A stretch of 24,430 nt of DNA from CAYZYO01 sp964482585. Lineage in GTDB: Bacteria > Bacillota > Syntrophomonadia > Syntrophomonadales > Syntrophomonadaceae. A program made the translations under genes and the position numbers. The DNA lies in the NCBI GenBank assembly GCA_964482585.1, contig CAYZYO010000022.1, positions 1 through 24,430 on the forward strand, written 5' to 3'. Below, in pieces: positions 15,247-23,614 of the stretch. How positions within the stretch are numbered: the first letter of the stretch is position 1; each line of letters opens with the position of its first letter. The notes under the pieces were generated by a model. It was not told where the DNA came from. It saw nothing but the letters and a program-made list of their open reading frames with translations, and did not search any database.

Positions 15247-16014
15247 TTGCCATTAATTAATATCAAAGGAGCTGATATATACTACCAGCTAGTAGAGACT
15301 CATCCCTGTCGTGGTACTCTTTTATTTATTCATGGTGCCGGTTCTACCCATGAAGTTTGGGAAAACCAGCTTGAGAATCTGCCCCGCGGGTTCCAGGGTC
15401 TAGCCTTGGATCTGCCGGCTCATGGTAAGTCGCAGGGGGATTCCTGCAAGAGTATCGAGGAGTTTGCCGGCTTTATAATAGAATTCTTGAAACATATGGA
15501 ACTTATCCGACCGCTTTATCTTTGTGGGCATTCTATGGGAGCTGCTATTAGTCTCTATACTGCCCGCTACTTTCCTGATTATATTGATGGAATTATTCTA
15601 ATCGGTGGAAGTTCCACCATGAAGGTCTATCCTAAAGTCCTTGAGGATTTATCAAATGGAATAATAAACCCTGATTTTATCCGGGTTACTTTTGCTCCCA
15701 TGACTGATCCCGGAATTTCTGAGTCGACAATAGAAACATTTTTACATATGCCTACAGATGTCTTTTATAATGACCTTAATTCCTGTGACCAATTTGAATT
15801 TACCGGAGAACTATCCAGGATTCAAAAACCAGCTTTAATAATTGCTAGCAAATGGGACCGTCTAACCCCGGTTAAACACTGTAAGAAACTTACTCTAATC
15901 GATAATTCCTCTTTTGCAGTAATAAACGATGCCGGCCATTTTATGATACTGGAAAAACCACATGAAGTTAATCGACTTATAGCCGATTTCTTAAAAGAAG
16001 AGAGTTCTGCCTAA
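15247..16014 (+). CDS. Alpha/beta hydrolase
   Basis: A soluble esterase/hydrolase-type protein of 256 residues with a complete catalytic set: oxyanion loop FIHGAGSTHEVW, DLPAHGKS, nucleophile elbow CGHSMGAA (Ser96 in this numbering), acid in ASKWDRLTP and base in NDAGHFMILEKP. A cap segment of about 60 residues (SSTMKVYPKVLEDL to SCDQFEF) lies between strands. I place the start at TTG 15247: GAGGTGA at 15234-15240 is six bases from it, but only touches the upstream ATG at 15241. A TATAAT box lies at 15209-15214 without a good -35. The substrate is unknown. A MITE copy begins about four bases after the stop. Confidence 0.88.
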   Translation: MPLINIKGADIYYQLVETHPCRGTLLFIHGAGSTHEVWENQLENLPRGFQGLALDLPAHGKSQGDSCKSIEEFAGFIIEFLKHMELIRPLYLCGHSMGAAISLYTARYFPDYIDGIILIGGSSTMKVYPKVLEDLSNGIINPDFIRVTFAPMTDPGISESTIETFLHMPTDVFYNDLNSCDQFEFTGELSRIQKPALIIASKWDRLTPVKHCKKLTLIDNSSFAVINDAGHFMILEKPHEVNRLIADFLKEESSA

Positions 16015-16017
16015 TTC

Positions 16018-16146
16018 AAAAACATGTTCTGAGCTTCACCAAAGAATCTTTGGCTCCTTTGGTTGCCTTAAGATGACAGTCAAGCCGGAAACTGAAGTCT
16101 CCTCTACGGATGCAAGATTCTAACAATACAAAATAGCTACTACGCA
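16018..16146 (+). repeat. MITE-like palindromic repeat, copy 7
   Basis: The same subtype as copy 5: CATGTTCTGAGCTTCACC, AAAGAATCTTTGGCTCCTTT, GATGACAGTCAAGCC, core GGAAACTGAAGTCTCC (16087-16102), CTCTACGGATGCAAGATTC and a degraded end around AAAATAGCTACTACGCACTA. It lies between the convergent hydrolase and yhaN genes. Confidence 0.8.
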
Positions 16147-16175
16147 CTAGAACCTTTCGCTCCTGAAGGTTATAA

Positions 16176-16202
16176 AGCCCTTGTTCCTGACGAACAAGGG
16201 CT
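16176..16202 (-). terminator. Hairpin terminator of the yhaO-yhaN operon
   Basis: AGCCCTTGTTC (16176-16186) and GAACAAGGGCT (16192-16202) form a perfect 11-bp, GC-rich stem with a five-base loop, five bases after the yhaN stop. Read on minus, it is followed by TTTATAA, a short T-rich tail. Confidence 0.75.
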
Positions 16203-16207
16203 GAACA

Positions 16208-19069
16208 TTACATGCCTAAATATGACAGTAACTCATCTTCTTCACTACCATAAAACCTGCCCTTATCCAGTTTCCAGTATTGAACCTGGTCTGTCTCTTC
16301 GGCGATTATTTTGACCATTTCCGGGTGGCAGGTTAATATAAAAACCTGATGCGTACTTGATAGATCTTTAATGATTTCTATTGATTGTTTAAGATGGTAT
16401 ACATCAAAGTTCACCAGGGAATCATCAATAATTACCGGCAGGGGATCTATCTCTTTTATGCGGCTTACCCGTACAGCTAGAAAAAGCTGTTCCCGGGTTC
16501 CCCGGCTTAGAATATCAACTGTATCCTGGGTAACCTCATCCTTTAATACTGTTTTGAAATCAGCTTTAATTAGCTCATCTGAAGGCATTATAGTGCTGTA
16601 CTCGCCCCGGGTAATGGTCTTAAAAATCTCACCTGCCTGGCTGAGGGATTTATTCCGGGTTTTTTCAATTATTCTTTCTCTGGCACTGCTTAAAATAAAC
16701 TTAGCTGCTCTATAGACTGCATATTTCTCTGCCAGCGGCAGCAGATTAGCCCGCAGTTCCCTTATGTCTTTTTGCGCCTTTTCGATCTTATCAGTAGTTG
16801 ATAAGCGTTTTAATTCAATTTCTAAACCCTGAAGTTTTTTTTGTGATTCCTCCAGGCTGTTTTGTAGACCGGCAAGTTCATTTTTTACTTGCCTCAAGGC
16901 TGCATTAACATCATCTTTAGACGAAAAACTCCTGAAAAAATCTTCTAAGACCCTTAATGCTTTCTGCTGGTTCTTGTTGTCAAAATCAAAAGCGTTTTTT
17001 ACCGGTTCCTTTTTAATTTCAAAAATAATCTTATCACTACATTTATGCAAACACTCTTTTAACACTTTATAATCAGTATAATTTTTTATTTCCTGCTGTA
17101 ACTCTAAGAGTATGTCTTCTATATTACTAGCACTGGTCTCAATTCCACAGTAATTTAAGATCTCATTCTTTTTTTCCTCTCTAAGCCGGGTATTTAAGTC
17201 CAGCTTCTTGGCTGAATCTAGAGTTTCCTTAAGTGTCTCGATCTGCCTAAACCAGTTATCCTTGTGTTCAAGTATTTCATCTAATGTATCAACTTTGTTT
17301 TTGTTAGAGAAGTCCAGGGGTATATCTAAAAACACGGTTTTAACTGCTGAAAATTTTTGCCCAAGGCTTTCCCCTTCATTCTCCAGTTCAATTCTTATCC
17401 TATTAACCCTGTTTATTCTCTCCTTTAGAGACTTTACATCTCTAAAATATTCTCTGATCATTTCCGGAGATACACTTTTATCCAGCTTCATCTGAATTAA
17501 ATATTTATGTAATTTCTCTTCCAGCCCTTGCTTTATTTTTTCAGCTTCATCAGCTTCCCCCTGCAAACGTTGTATTGTCTTTTCTACACTCTCTAATTTC
17601 CTATTAACTTCATTTTTTCTTTCATCAATGCGACCCGAGGTATTTACCTTGTTAATAAAAACTATTAAAATGCCTCCCAGCCCGACACCACCTATCACGC
17701 CGAGCCATGGATTTATTAATATAGCTCCGATAACTGAAGCTACTGCAATAACCAGTGACCATAAAAAGTAACCGGGTAAACTGCCTTTAGCTTCATCACT
17801 TTTAATTATCTCTAATTCTCTTTCCAAGTCTGCCTTTTCTTCAACACTTCTGGTAATACTGTCCTGCAAATCATTAACACTTAAACAGTAATCTTTATAG
17901 CTGTTAACTGTTGTGTTTAATTCGTCCTTCTCTATTTGATCAGTATTTATGGCTTCAATGTTATTAAATTCCCCTTCCCAGTTCTGGTTAATAGACTTCA
18001 TTTCATTTCGTATATTTTCAACCTCTTGAAAATATTTATATCTCTTTTCCATAAAGACTGCTGTCTTTTCCTTGAGTCCGGATAGACTGTGATAAAAGCC
18101 GTTTATTTTTTCCTTATTCCGGAGCAGATTCTTTTTAGCGGCCTCAATATTTAAAGCCCCTACCCTGGGTTTAAATTCCTCCAAGCTGAAGCGGTAATTT
18201 GCATCTAAACGCTTAAAGTCTTCACTAAAATCTACAACCTTTTGCAGGGTAATCTGGTTGTTTTTGACTTTATCAGACACTTTGTTCTCTATGTAATAAT
18301 TTTGAAATTCATTTTCCAGGTGAATTTTTTGGGCAACCAGATCATAGACACTATCTATAGTCTCTAATCTTATAAGTTTCATTCTTTTATCCGGCAGCAA
18401 ATTATTCTTAAGATCCGCAATTTCTTCTTGAATACTTTCTACTTTTTGCTCCAGGCAATAGTATTCATCAACTTCCTCCAGAGCCTCATTTTTTAATCTT
18501 ACGGCCTTTTTAATAGAATCATTATGACTCTTAAATATTCTAACACTGGCTTTTCCCTTTCTTCCCCCAAGTTTATTGGCTTCATCATCAAATTCCTTTT
18601 CGATCTGGGGTAAATAAAGCATTTCTGAAAGACCAGCCCCTAATAAAACTGACTGAAGTCTTTGAACTTCCCGGTTTTCTAAATCTGCCGGAATCTTTTG
18701 CAGCTCTTCCAGGCTGATGGTAAACAACCTTTTATAAGTAAAATGGTCTAACCCGTTATAAATATCCTTTATAGAAAATTCTTTTTGGCTACTATCAAGG
18801 GATGTTATTCTAGGTTCAGCTAATCCCTTTATTGATAGATTAATACTTTCATTAACTGATAGTAATACATCTGCATCAACCTCAAATTCGGTCTTATCTT
18901 TAAATGGCACTCCTTTAAATCCGTTTCCTAGATGTCTTAGTATCTGCAGCAGGGTTGACTTACCGGCTCTATTAGGTCCTCCGATAACTACAATACTGGG
19001 CCCAATTTCTTCCATTTTCTCATCCCGGAAAATACCAAATCGCTTAATGTTTAAACGCTTTAATTTCAC
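16208..19069 (-). CDS. yhaN: YhaN-like ATPase (SbcC/Rad50 relative) with central membrane segments
   Basis: A 953-residue ABC-type ATPase thought to act with the YhaO nuclease in DNA end processing. N-terminal Walker A is GPNRAGKST (31-39, Lys37); most relatives have GPNEAGKST. Long coiled coils (about 160-420 and 480-800) flank two membrane-type segments at about 427-472 (GYFLWSLVIAVASVIGAILI and WLGVIGGVGLGGILIVFI), a feature of YhaN and not of SbcC with its zinc hook. The C-terminal half-site has the signature LSRGTREQLFLAVRVS (about 853), Walker B LPVIIDDSLVNFD (about 880) and TCHPEM (about 915). The GTG start follows AAAGGAGG and overlaps the yhaO stop as GTGA, so translation is coupled. 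Confidence 0.92.
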   Translation of the reverse strand: MKLKRLNIKRFGIFRDEKMEEIGPSIVVIGGPNRAGKSTLLQILRHLGNGFKGVPFKDKTEFEVDADVLLSVNESINLSIKGLAEPRITSLDSSQKEFSIKDIYNGLDHFTYKRLFTISLEELQKIPADLENREVQRLQSVLLGAGLSEMLYLPQIEKEFDDEANKLGGRKGKASVRIFKSHNDSIKKAVRLKNEALEEVDEYYCLEQKVESIQEEIADLKNNLLPDKRMKLIRLETIDSVYDLVAQKIHLENEFQNYYIENKVSDKVKNNQITLQKVVDFSEDFKRLDANYRFSLEEFKPRVGALNIEAAKKNLLRNKEKINGFYHSLSGLKEKTAVFMEKRYKYFQEVENIRNEMKSINQNWEGEFNNIEAINTDQIEKDELNTTVNSYKDYCLSVNDLQDSITRSVEEKADLERELEIIKSDEAKGSLPGYFLWSLVIAVASVIGAILINPWLGVIGGVGLGGILIVFINKVNTSGRIDERKNEVNRKLESVEKTIQRLQGEADEAEKIKQGLEEKLHKYLIQMKLDKSVSPEMIREYFRDVKSLKERINRVNRIRIELENEGESLGQKFSAVKTVFLDIPLDFSNKNKVDTLDEILEHKDNWFRQIETLKETLDSAKKLDLNTRLREEKKNEILNYCGIETSASNIEDILLELQQEIKNYTDYKVLKECLHKCSDKIIFEIKKEPVKNAFDFDNKNQQKALRVLEDFFRSFSSKDDVNAALRQVKNELAGLQNSLEESQKKLQGLEIELKRLSTTDKIEKAQKDIRELRANLLPLAEKYAVYRAAKFILSSARERIIEKTRNKSLSQAGEIFKTITRGEYSTIMPSDELIKADFKTVLKDEVTQDTVDILSRGTREQLFLAVRVSRIKEIDPLPVIIDDSLVNFDVYHLKQSIEIIKDLSSTHQVFILTCHPEMVKIIAEETDQVQYWKLDKGRFYGSEEDELLSYLGM

Positions 19070-20402
19070 CTTCCTTCCTCCTTTGCTATCATCTGTTCTA
19101 TTATTAAATCTACAGCTTTATTGATAATGCGCTTATAGGTTTCATCGTCCAACTGAAACCTTTCTTCATTGATATTTTCATGATCATATTTTGTTTCCCA
19201 TATATTACCAAACTCCTTTTCAACCATATCTTTAAATCCTGGATTATTAATGATTCCTTCGATTTCTCTTGCCACCGTACTCTGTTGGCTTAGTTGCGCT
19301 AAGGAAGGAATGTTTTTAGTGGTTCTAATAGCAATAGAATCGGTGTAGATAAAAGGCTGACGACTATAAAACTGCTTATTAACNNNNNNNNNNCTGCTGC
19401 TTCTTCGTCTTCGGCAAGCTCCTCATGGATTTCACCTCTTCCCGCTATTATCCACCTAACTATGTATCCTGCAAAAAAATCATACTTAAAACTAGATGGT
19501 ATATTAAATTCTGGATAAATCATCTCTTCAGAAAGAACCTGTTCGCCCCGGTTTATTAACAAGTTTTTTAAATCTTCCAGATTCTCAGGCCTATTCTGCA
19601 TATCTGAATCTATAAAAACATCTATTTTACGCCATATTAAAGATGAAGTAGGAATAAAAAAAATCCTGGGTTTTTCATTATAATCAAACTCTACCAGTAG
19701 ACATCCTCCAATTTCTTCCTCACCGAAGTCTCTGCCTTGAGGTATCCCCGGGTAAACAACAACTGGATTCTCGGAACTCAAAATCCGCATTTGATGAATA
19801 TGTCCTAGAGCCCAATAATGAATGTCCTTTTTTGACAGCAGGTCATTTAAAGAGCAAGGTACGTAATTCTTGTTAGCTGGATCAAGTTGAGTATGAAGCA
19901 GGCCAATATTAACCACACTGTTATCTGGAGGGGTATAGGAATTATACATCTTTCTGGAATCAGCTTTCCCCCGGTACGAAAGGCCCAGAACCCTGGCAAG
20001 TAGTTCGCCGTTCTTATTATATACTTCTTTAATTTCAAGCTCCTCACTATCAAAATAGAATACATTATCCGGCAGTTTGAAAAAATCCCGGTCTTTATTT
20101 ACCGGATCATGGTTCCCGGCAATTATGTATATATTTATATTATGCTGCTGTAACTCCAGGCATTTCTGTACAAAGAAGTGATTCGCTTTCACCGAACGGT
20201 AATCAGCATCATAGGTATCGCCGGATAAAACTACAAAATCAACCTGGTATTGAACCGCTGCCTGACAAATGCGATCAAAGCTTCTAAATACAGCATCATT
20301 AAATATTTTCTCGGTCTGCTTATTCAAAAAATTGCCTCCCGGACTTAAAATACTTCCGAGGTGAAGATCTGCTGCATGGATATAACTGAATTTCTTTGCC
20401 AT
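19066..20402 (-). CDS. yhaO: YhaO-like metallophosphoesterase (SbcD-type DNA nuclease), interrupted by an assembly gap
   Basis: A calcineurin-like phosphoesterase, the nuclease partner of YhaN. Metal-binding motifs: DLHLG (Asp12, His14), SGDTYD (Asp62), GNHD (97-99), LLHTQ (about 170) and LGHIHQ (about 201). Ten N at 19384-19393 break the frame. After the gap, an open frame beginning NKQFYSRQPFIYTDS reads without a stop through IPSLAQLSQQSTVAREIEG to EEGR at 19066. This is the expected YhaO C-terminal domain, so the apparent small ORF at 19066-19275 is the tail of yhaO and not a gene. The true gap must be 3n+2 bases. I prefer the ATG at 20402, 11 bases after GGGGG; the ATG at 20411 would be only two bases from it. 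Confidence 0.88.
19384..19393. other. Assembly gap (10 N) within yhaO
   Basis: Ten unknown bases. They lie after a GAAGAAGCAGCAG tract (minus strand), which may have stalled assembly. The length is a placeholder because it puts the flanking yhaO frames out of register. Confidence 0.95.
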
Positions 20403-20495
20403 CAGCTTCATTACCCCCTTGCATTGTTGTTTATATTAATCAGCTATATTCTCCTATTGTAAAGCATCTATTCTTTTTTGCTATATCTTTTGTAC

Positions 20496-20618
20496 TTGAG
20501 AGTTTTGCATAATCCAATTTTCGTCATATCCCCTGGCTTCAGGATGACTGTGAAGACGGAGACTAAAGTCTCCTCTACAGGACAAGAGTGCAATTGAATA
20601 AAAAATAGTTATTATACT
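20496..20618 (-). repeat. MITE-like palindromic repeat, copy 8
   Basis: Starts TTGAGAGTTTTGCATAAT, then TTTTCGTCATATCCCCTGGC, CAGGATGACTGTGAAG and the core GGAGACTAAAGTCTCC (20558-20573), CTCTACAGG, and ends AAAAATAGTTATTATACTTA without the GCAAAATCCTC terminus. Same orientation as copy 2. It lies just upstream of yhaO. An ORF-like stretch on minus over 20481-20702 is chance reading through this repeat. Confidence 0.83.
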
Positions 20619-20718
20619 TATGTTGGTTATAAAAAGTTTAACATTAATTAAGCCAAAAAATAAAAAGACCTGCAAAATAGATCCACAGGAATTTCTGCTC
20701 AAATTTTTGCTTAAATTA

Positions 20719-20796
20719 AAGAGTTTTGCAAAATTTAAAAATTCATAATGAATACATACTATTTTATATACTTAGAACCCTGCATCCCATTCTTGA
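20719..20796 (+). repeat. Truncated MITE fragment, copy 9
   Basis: AAAGAGTTTTGCAAAATT followed by ACTATTTTATATACTTAG and AACCCTGCATCC matches the left part of copies 1 and 4, with the core and right end missing. Confidence 0.55.
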
Positions 20797-20877
20797 AGTA
20801 AATCGAAATGGTAGTTTTTATTTAACGCACTCTATTATGTATTATATATAATAATTTTTTCTGTATTTATAGCTTTA

Positions 20878-21190
20878 GTAAGAAAATAAATGCTTAATGC
20901 AATCACCTTACCGGACAGAACCCTGGATAGAACCGTAGGAACCGTAGACACGACTTCAGTCACCGCCCTTTTACCCTGAATTTTGCCTAGCTAGCCTAGC
21001 CGGCGACTGAAGTCGCCTCTACGGGATAAGATAAGTACTATATAAGAATTATAGTTAACTGTAAAAAAAGTAAAATAATTGTTCCAGATGCCTATTAAAA
21101 GAAAAACCCAAAAATCTGCGGAGATCTGTGTTCATCTGTGGTTGATTTTCATAAGTGGTTGTGACCTCCAACAATGGGGGGTTAATAAGG
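20878..21190 (-). repeat. Composite repeat, copy 10 (inverted homologue of 12.5-12.8 kb)
   Basis: The left end GTAAGAAAATAAATGCTTAA matches copy 3. The long hairpin has arms ACCGTAGACACGACTTCAGT (from 20941) and CGGCGACTGAAGTCGCCTCT (from 21001) around CTAGCTAGCCTAGC. Then, on the opposite strand, come CTAATTCTTATATTGTAC-like and GAACAATTAT-like spacer segments, the ATCTGTGTTCATCTGTGGTT tract and TTAATAAGG. Together with copies 8 and 9 this fills most of the 1,083-bp gene-free region between yhaO and the PAS gene. Confidence 0.83.
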
Positions 21191-21333
21191 AAAAAGGTAC
21201 TATATGGTTTTCCAGGCAGGACTTCAATCCCTATTGTAGAACTTAAGTAAGTACAGTAATATTAATTAAGCCTAATATACTTGATACAAATTTATTGAAG
21301 TTCATTTTTGAGTATATTACTCAATAGCTTTTG

Positions 21334-21363
21334 TTTACATGAAAGACATATTAAAGTTATAAT
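21334..21363 (+). promoter_or_regulatory. Possible promoter of the PAS-domain gene
   Basis: TTTACA (21334-21339) and TATAAT (21358-21363) with an 18-bp spacer, about 130 bp before the start. A second TATAAT-like box lies near 21400. Between promoter and gene, near-repeats of GTATACTCGATA occur. Confidence 0.4.
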
Positions 21364-21494
21364 CACCTAATTGTTAATAATTTACTTTGCCCACATAGTA
21401 GTATAATTATAATATTAAGGCAAGTATACTCGATAGCTAGAAAACAAATGCCAGTATATTGATATAGAGAGAATTATATTAGAAAGGGTGAATT

Positions 21495-23378
21495 ATGGTG
21501 TTGGGGAGGAATATTAAGTATCAAATTCTTCTAGATAGCATTGAGATTCCAATATTGGTCTTAGAAAAGGATTTTAGCATCATGTATTGCAATCGAGCCT
21601 ATGCTCAGCTGTATGGAAAGATGTCTGTAGATTTGATAGGACAGAATTTGTTGAAATTATTTCCCGAGAAGATTGGAACCCCGTCTCATATATCTTACCT
21701 GAATGTATTGGATACAGATAAAAAGGAAATTGTTGAAATAAGATTGGGTAACTGCTGCTTCAATGAGCATATTTATAGAACCCCTACCGGTGTTCTATCT
21801 ATGATACAGGAAATGCCTTCGGATAGCCATCGGGAAGAATCTGTTCAATTATCAATTACCGGTCATCGCAATATCTTCGATGAAGCTAATGATGCTATTT
21901 TTATTTATGATGTTTATAATACCCGGATTATAGATGCTAATAAAACCGCCTGTGATATGTTCAGGTATGAACGTGAAGATCTCCTGTCATTACATGCCGG
22001 TGATTTAAGTATTGATGAATCGCCTTACACCCAGGATATCTTTATTCAATGGATAAAAAGGTCATCTGACATGAGAAGTCAGCATATGGAATGGAAATGC
22101 CGGGATAGTGCTGGCCGTATATTTTGGACTGAAGTTAAGTCAAAACGCATAATTATAGATAATAATATGCGTCTTGTAGTCTTTATTCGTGATATTACCG
22201 AACGTAAATATGTTGAAAAAGAACTCTGTGATATCCATAACCGTTATCACGATCTTTTTGAAAATCCGGCCGATTTTGTGTTCACTCATGATTTAGGTGG
22301 TAATTTCATTTCAGTAAACCAGAGAGCTGAAGTAATTACTGGTTATCAAACTGAAGAACTGGTTAAAATGAATATTCAGGATTTAGCAACCAAACAATAT
22401 GTAAATGTTTTACGGGCTTTCCAATACCAGAGGCTGCCTAAAGATCAGTCAACTGCTTACGAATTAGGTATTCACACCAAGTTTGCAACTGAGATTATCC
22501 TGGATGTCAATATCTGGCCAATCTACAGAGCTGGAAAACCGATTGCCATACAAGGTATTGCCAGAAACATAACTAATAGAAAACTGTTGGAGGCGAAATT
22601 AAAAACCTCAGAACAGAGATTAACCAGCTTTATTGATTATTTACCAGATGCCACTATGGCTATTGATTTACAAGGAAAGGTGGTTGTTTGGAACCAGGCA
22701 ATGGTAGAGTTAACCGGAGTAAAAGCTGAAGATATGCTGGGTAAGGGCAACTATGAATACGGATTAGCATTCTATAATAAAAGAAGACCAATAATGGTTG
22801 ACTTAGTATTGAGGCCTGATGAAGTAAAACAATACTATTCTATAATAGAAGTAGATAAATATACCGTTATAAGCGAGTTTGATACTCCTAGTCTACGGGG
22901 AGAAGGGCACTACTTATGGGGTCAGGCCATGCCCTGGTTTGATGCAAATGGTAATTTAATAGGTGCTATTGAATCCCTCAGAGATATAACCGAACGATAT
23001 AAACGCCGGCATTCACTCCAGGAGAGTGAAGAAGAAGTAGAAAATAAATGCAGATTTTTAAATGCGCTAATCGACAACCTTAACGGTCCTTCTTGTACGT
23101 TTAATACTAATGGCCAGATAATAATTACTAACGAAGGATTCAAAAAGCTTTTCGGGTATGATAAAGGAGACCTATATGGAAAAAATATTTCTGACATAAT
23201 AGCAGAAAAGGATCAGAAAATATTCAGCCAGGAGGGGTTAGCAGACCTGTTGAAAAATGGTGGAAGCTCCTTTGAGGTTTCATTTTGCACTAAAACAGGA
23301 GCTGTAAGCTTACTTAAAGTTAATATTAGTCCACTACTAGAAAATAAAGAGGTTATAGGGGGTATAATCCGGGCATAA
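21495..23378 (+). CDS. Multi-PAS sensor protein without output domain
   Basis: A 627-residue cytoplasmic protein built of five PAS units at about 8-110, 124-237, 251-360, 375-500 and 519-627, linked by the usual RDITERK / RNITNRK / RDITERY joints. There is no membrane segment, histidine kinase, GGDEF, EAL or HTH domain. The last PAS unit ends GGIIRA-stop exactly where the family would continue RDITERK and enter an output domain, which suggests loss of the 3' half; a native sensor-only protein is the alternative. The ligand or cofactor is unknown. The ATG at 21495 follows AAAGGGTG. The gene is followed by a GC-richer non-coding patch (23379-23530) and a hairpin terminator. Confidence 0.88.
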   Translation: MVLGRNIKYQILLDSIEIPILVLEKDFSIMYCNRAYAQLYGKMSVDLIGQNLLKLFPEKIGTPSHISYLNVLDTDKKEIVEIRLGNCCFNEHIYRTPTGVLSMIQEMPSDSHREESVQLSITGHRNIFDEANDAIFIYDVYNTRIIDANKTACDMFRYEREDLLSLHAGDLSIDESPYTQDIFIQWIKRSSDMRSQHMEWKCRDSAGRIFWTEVKSKRIIIDNNMRLVVFIRDITERKYVEKELCDIHNRYHDLFENPADFVFTHDLGGNFISVNQRAEVITGYQTEELVKMNIQDLATKQYVNVLRAFQYQRLPKDQSTAYELGIHTKFATEIILDVNIWPIYRAGKPIAIQGIARNITNRKLLEAKLKTSEQRLTSFIDYLPDATMAIDLQGKVVVWNQAMVELTGVKAEDMLGKGNYEYGLAFYNKRRPIMVDLVLRPDEVKQYYSIIEVDKYTVISEFDTPSLRGEGHYLWGQAMPWFDANGNLIGAIESLRDITERYKRRHSLQESEEEVENKCRFLNALIDNLNGPSCTFNTNGQIIITNEGFKKLFGYDKGDLYGKNISDIIAEKDQKIFSQEGLADLLKNGGSSFEVSFCTKTGAVSLLKVNISPLLENKEVIGGIIRA

Positions 23379-23530
23379 TTGGTTTAATAATACTGACAAT
23401 ACCGCTGATTGAGCCGCCCTTGCCTGCCGTAGTATACCAGCAGCCGCTACCCGGCAATACAAATTGCCCGTGGCTTGAACAGAAGGATTTTTCCCGGAGC
23501 CGGCGGTATCAACCCCATTATTACGCATTA

Positions 23531-23562
23531 ATTAAGAGGATACCGTTATGTATCCTCTTAAT
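23531..23562. terminator. Hairpin terminator between the convergent PAS and crotonase genes
   Basis: ATTAAGAGGATAC (23531-23543) and GTATCCTCTTAAT (23550-23562) form a perfect 13-bp stem with a six-base loop, followed on plus by TTT. It can also serve the crotonase gene on minus, whose stop is 52 bp away. Confidence 0.8.
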
Positions 23563-23614
23563 TTTACGGAAGGGAATAAAAATTATAATAATGAAGGTAA
23601 CCTTTGGCAAAATC

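Noticed and set aside
19066..19275. Separate 69-residue gene between yhaN and yhaO
   Set aside because: The frame stays open upstream to the N gap and reads as the C-terminal domain of YhaO; no ribosome site precedes its GTG.
20481..20702. 73-residue ORF on minus upstream of yhaO
   Set aside because: It reads across a repeat copy (core palindrome at 20558-20573) and has no ribosome site or family features.
3224..21190. CRISPR array
   Set aside because: The repeats are single, widely spaced, diverged and in both orientations, without regular spacers or cas genes.
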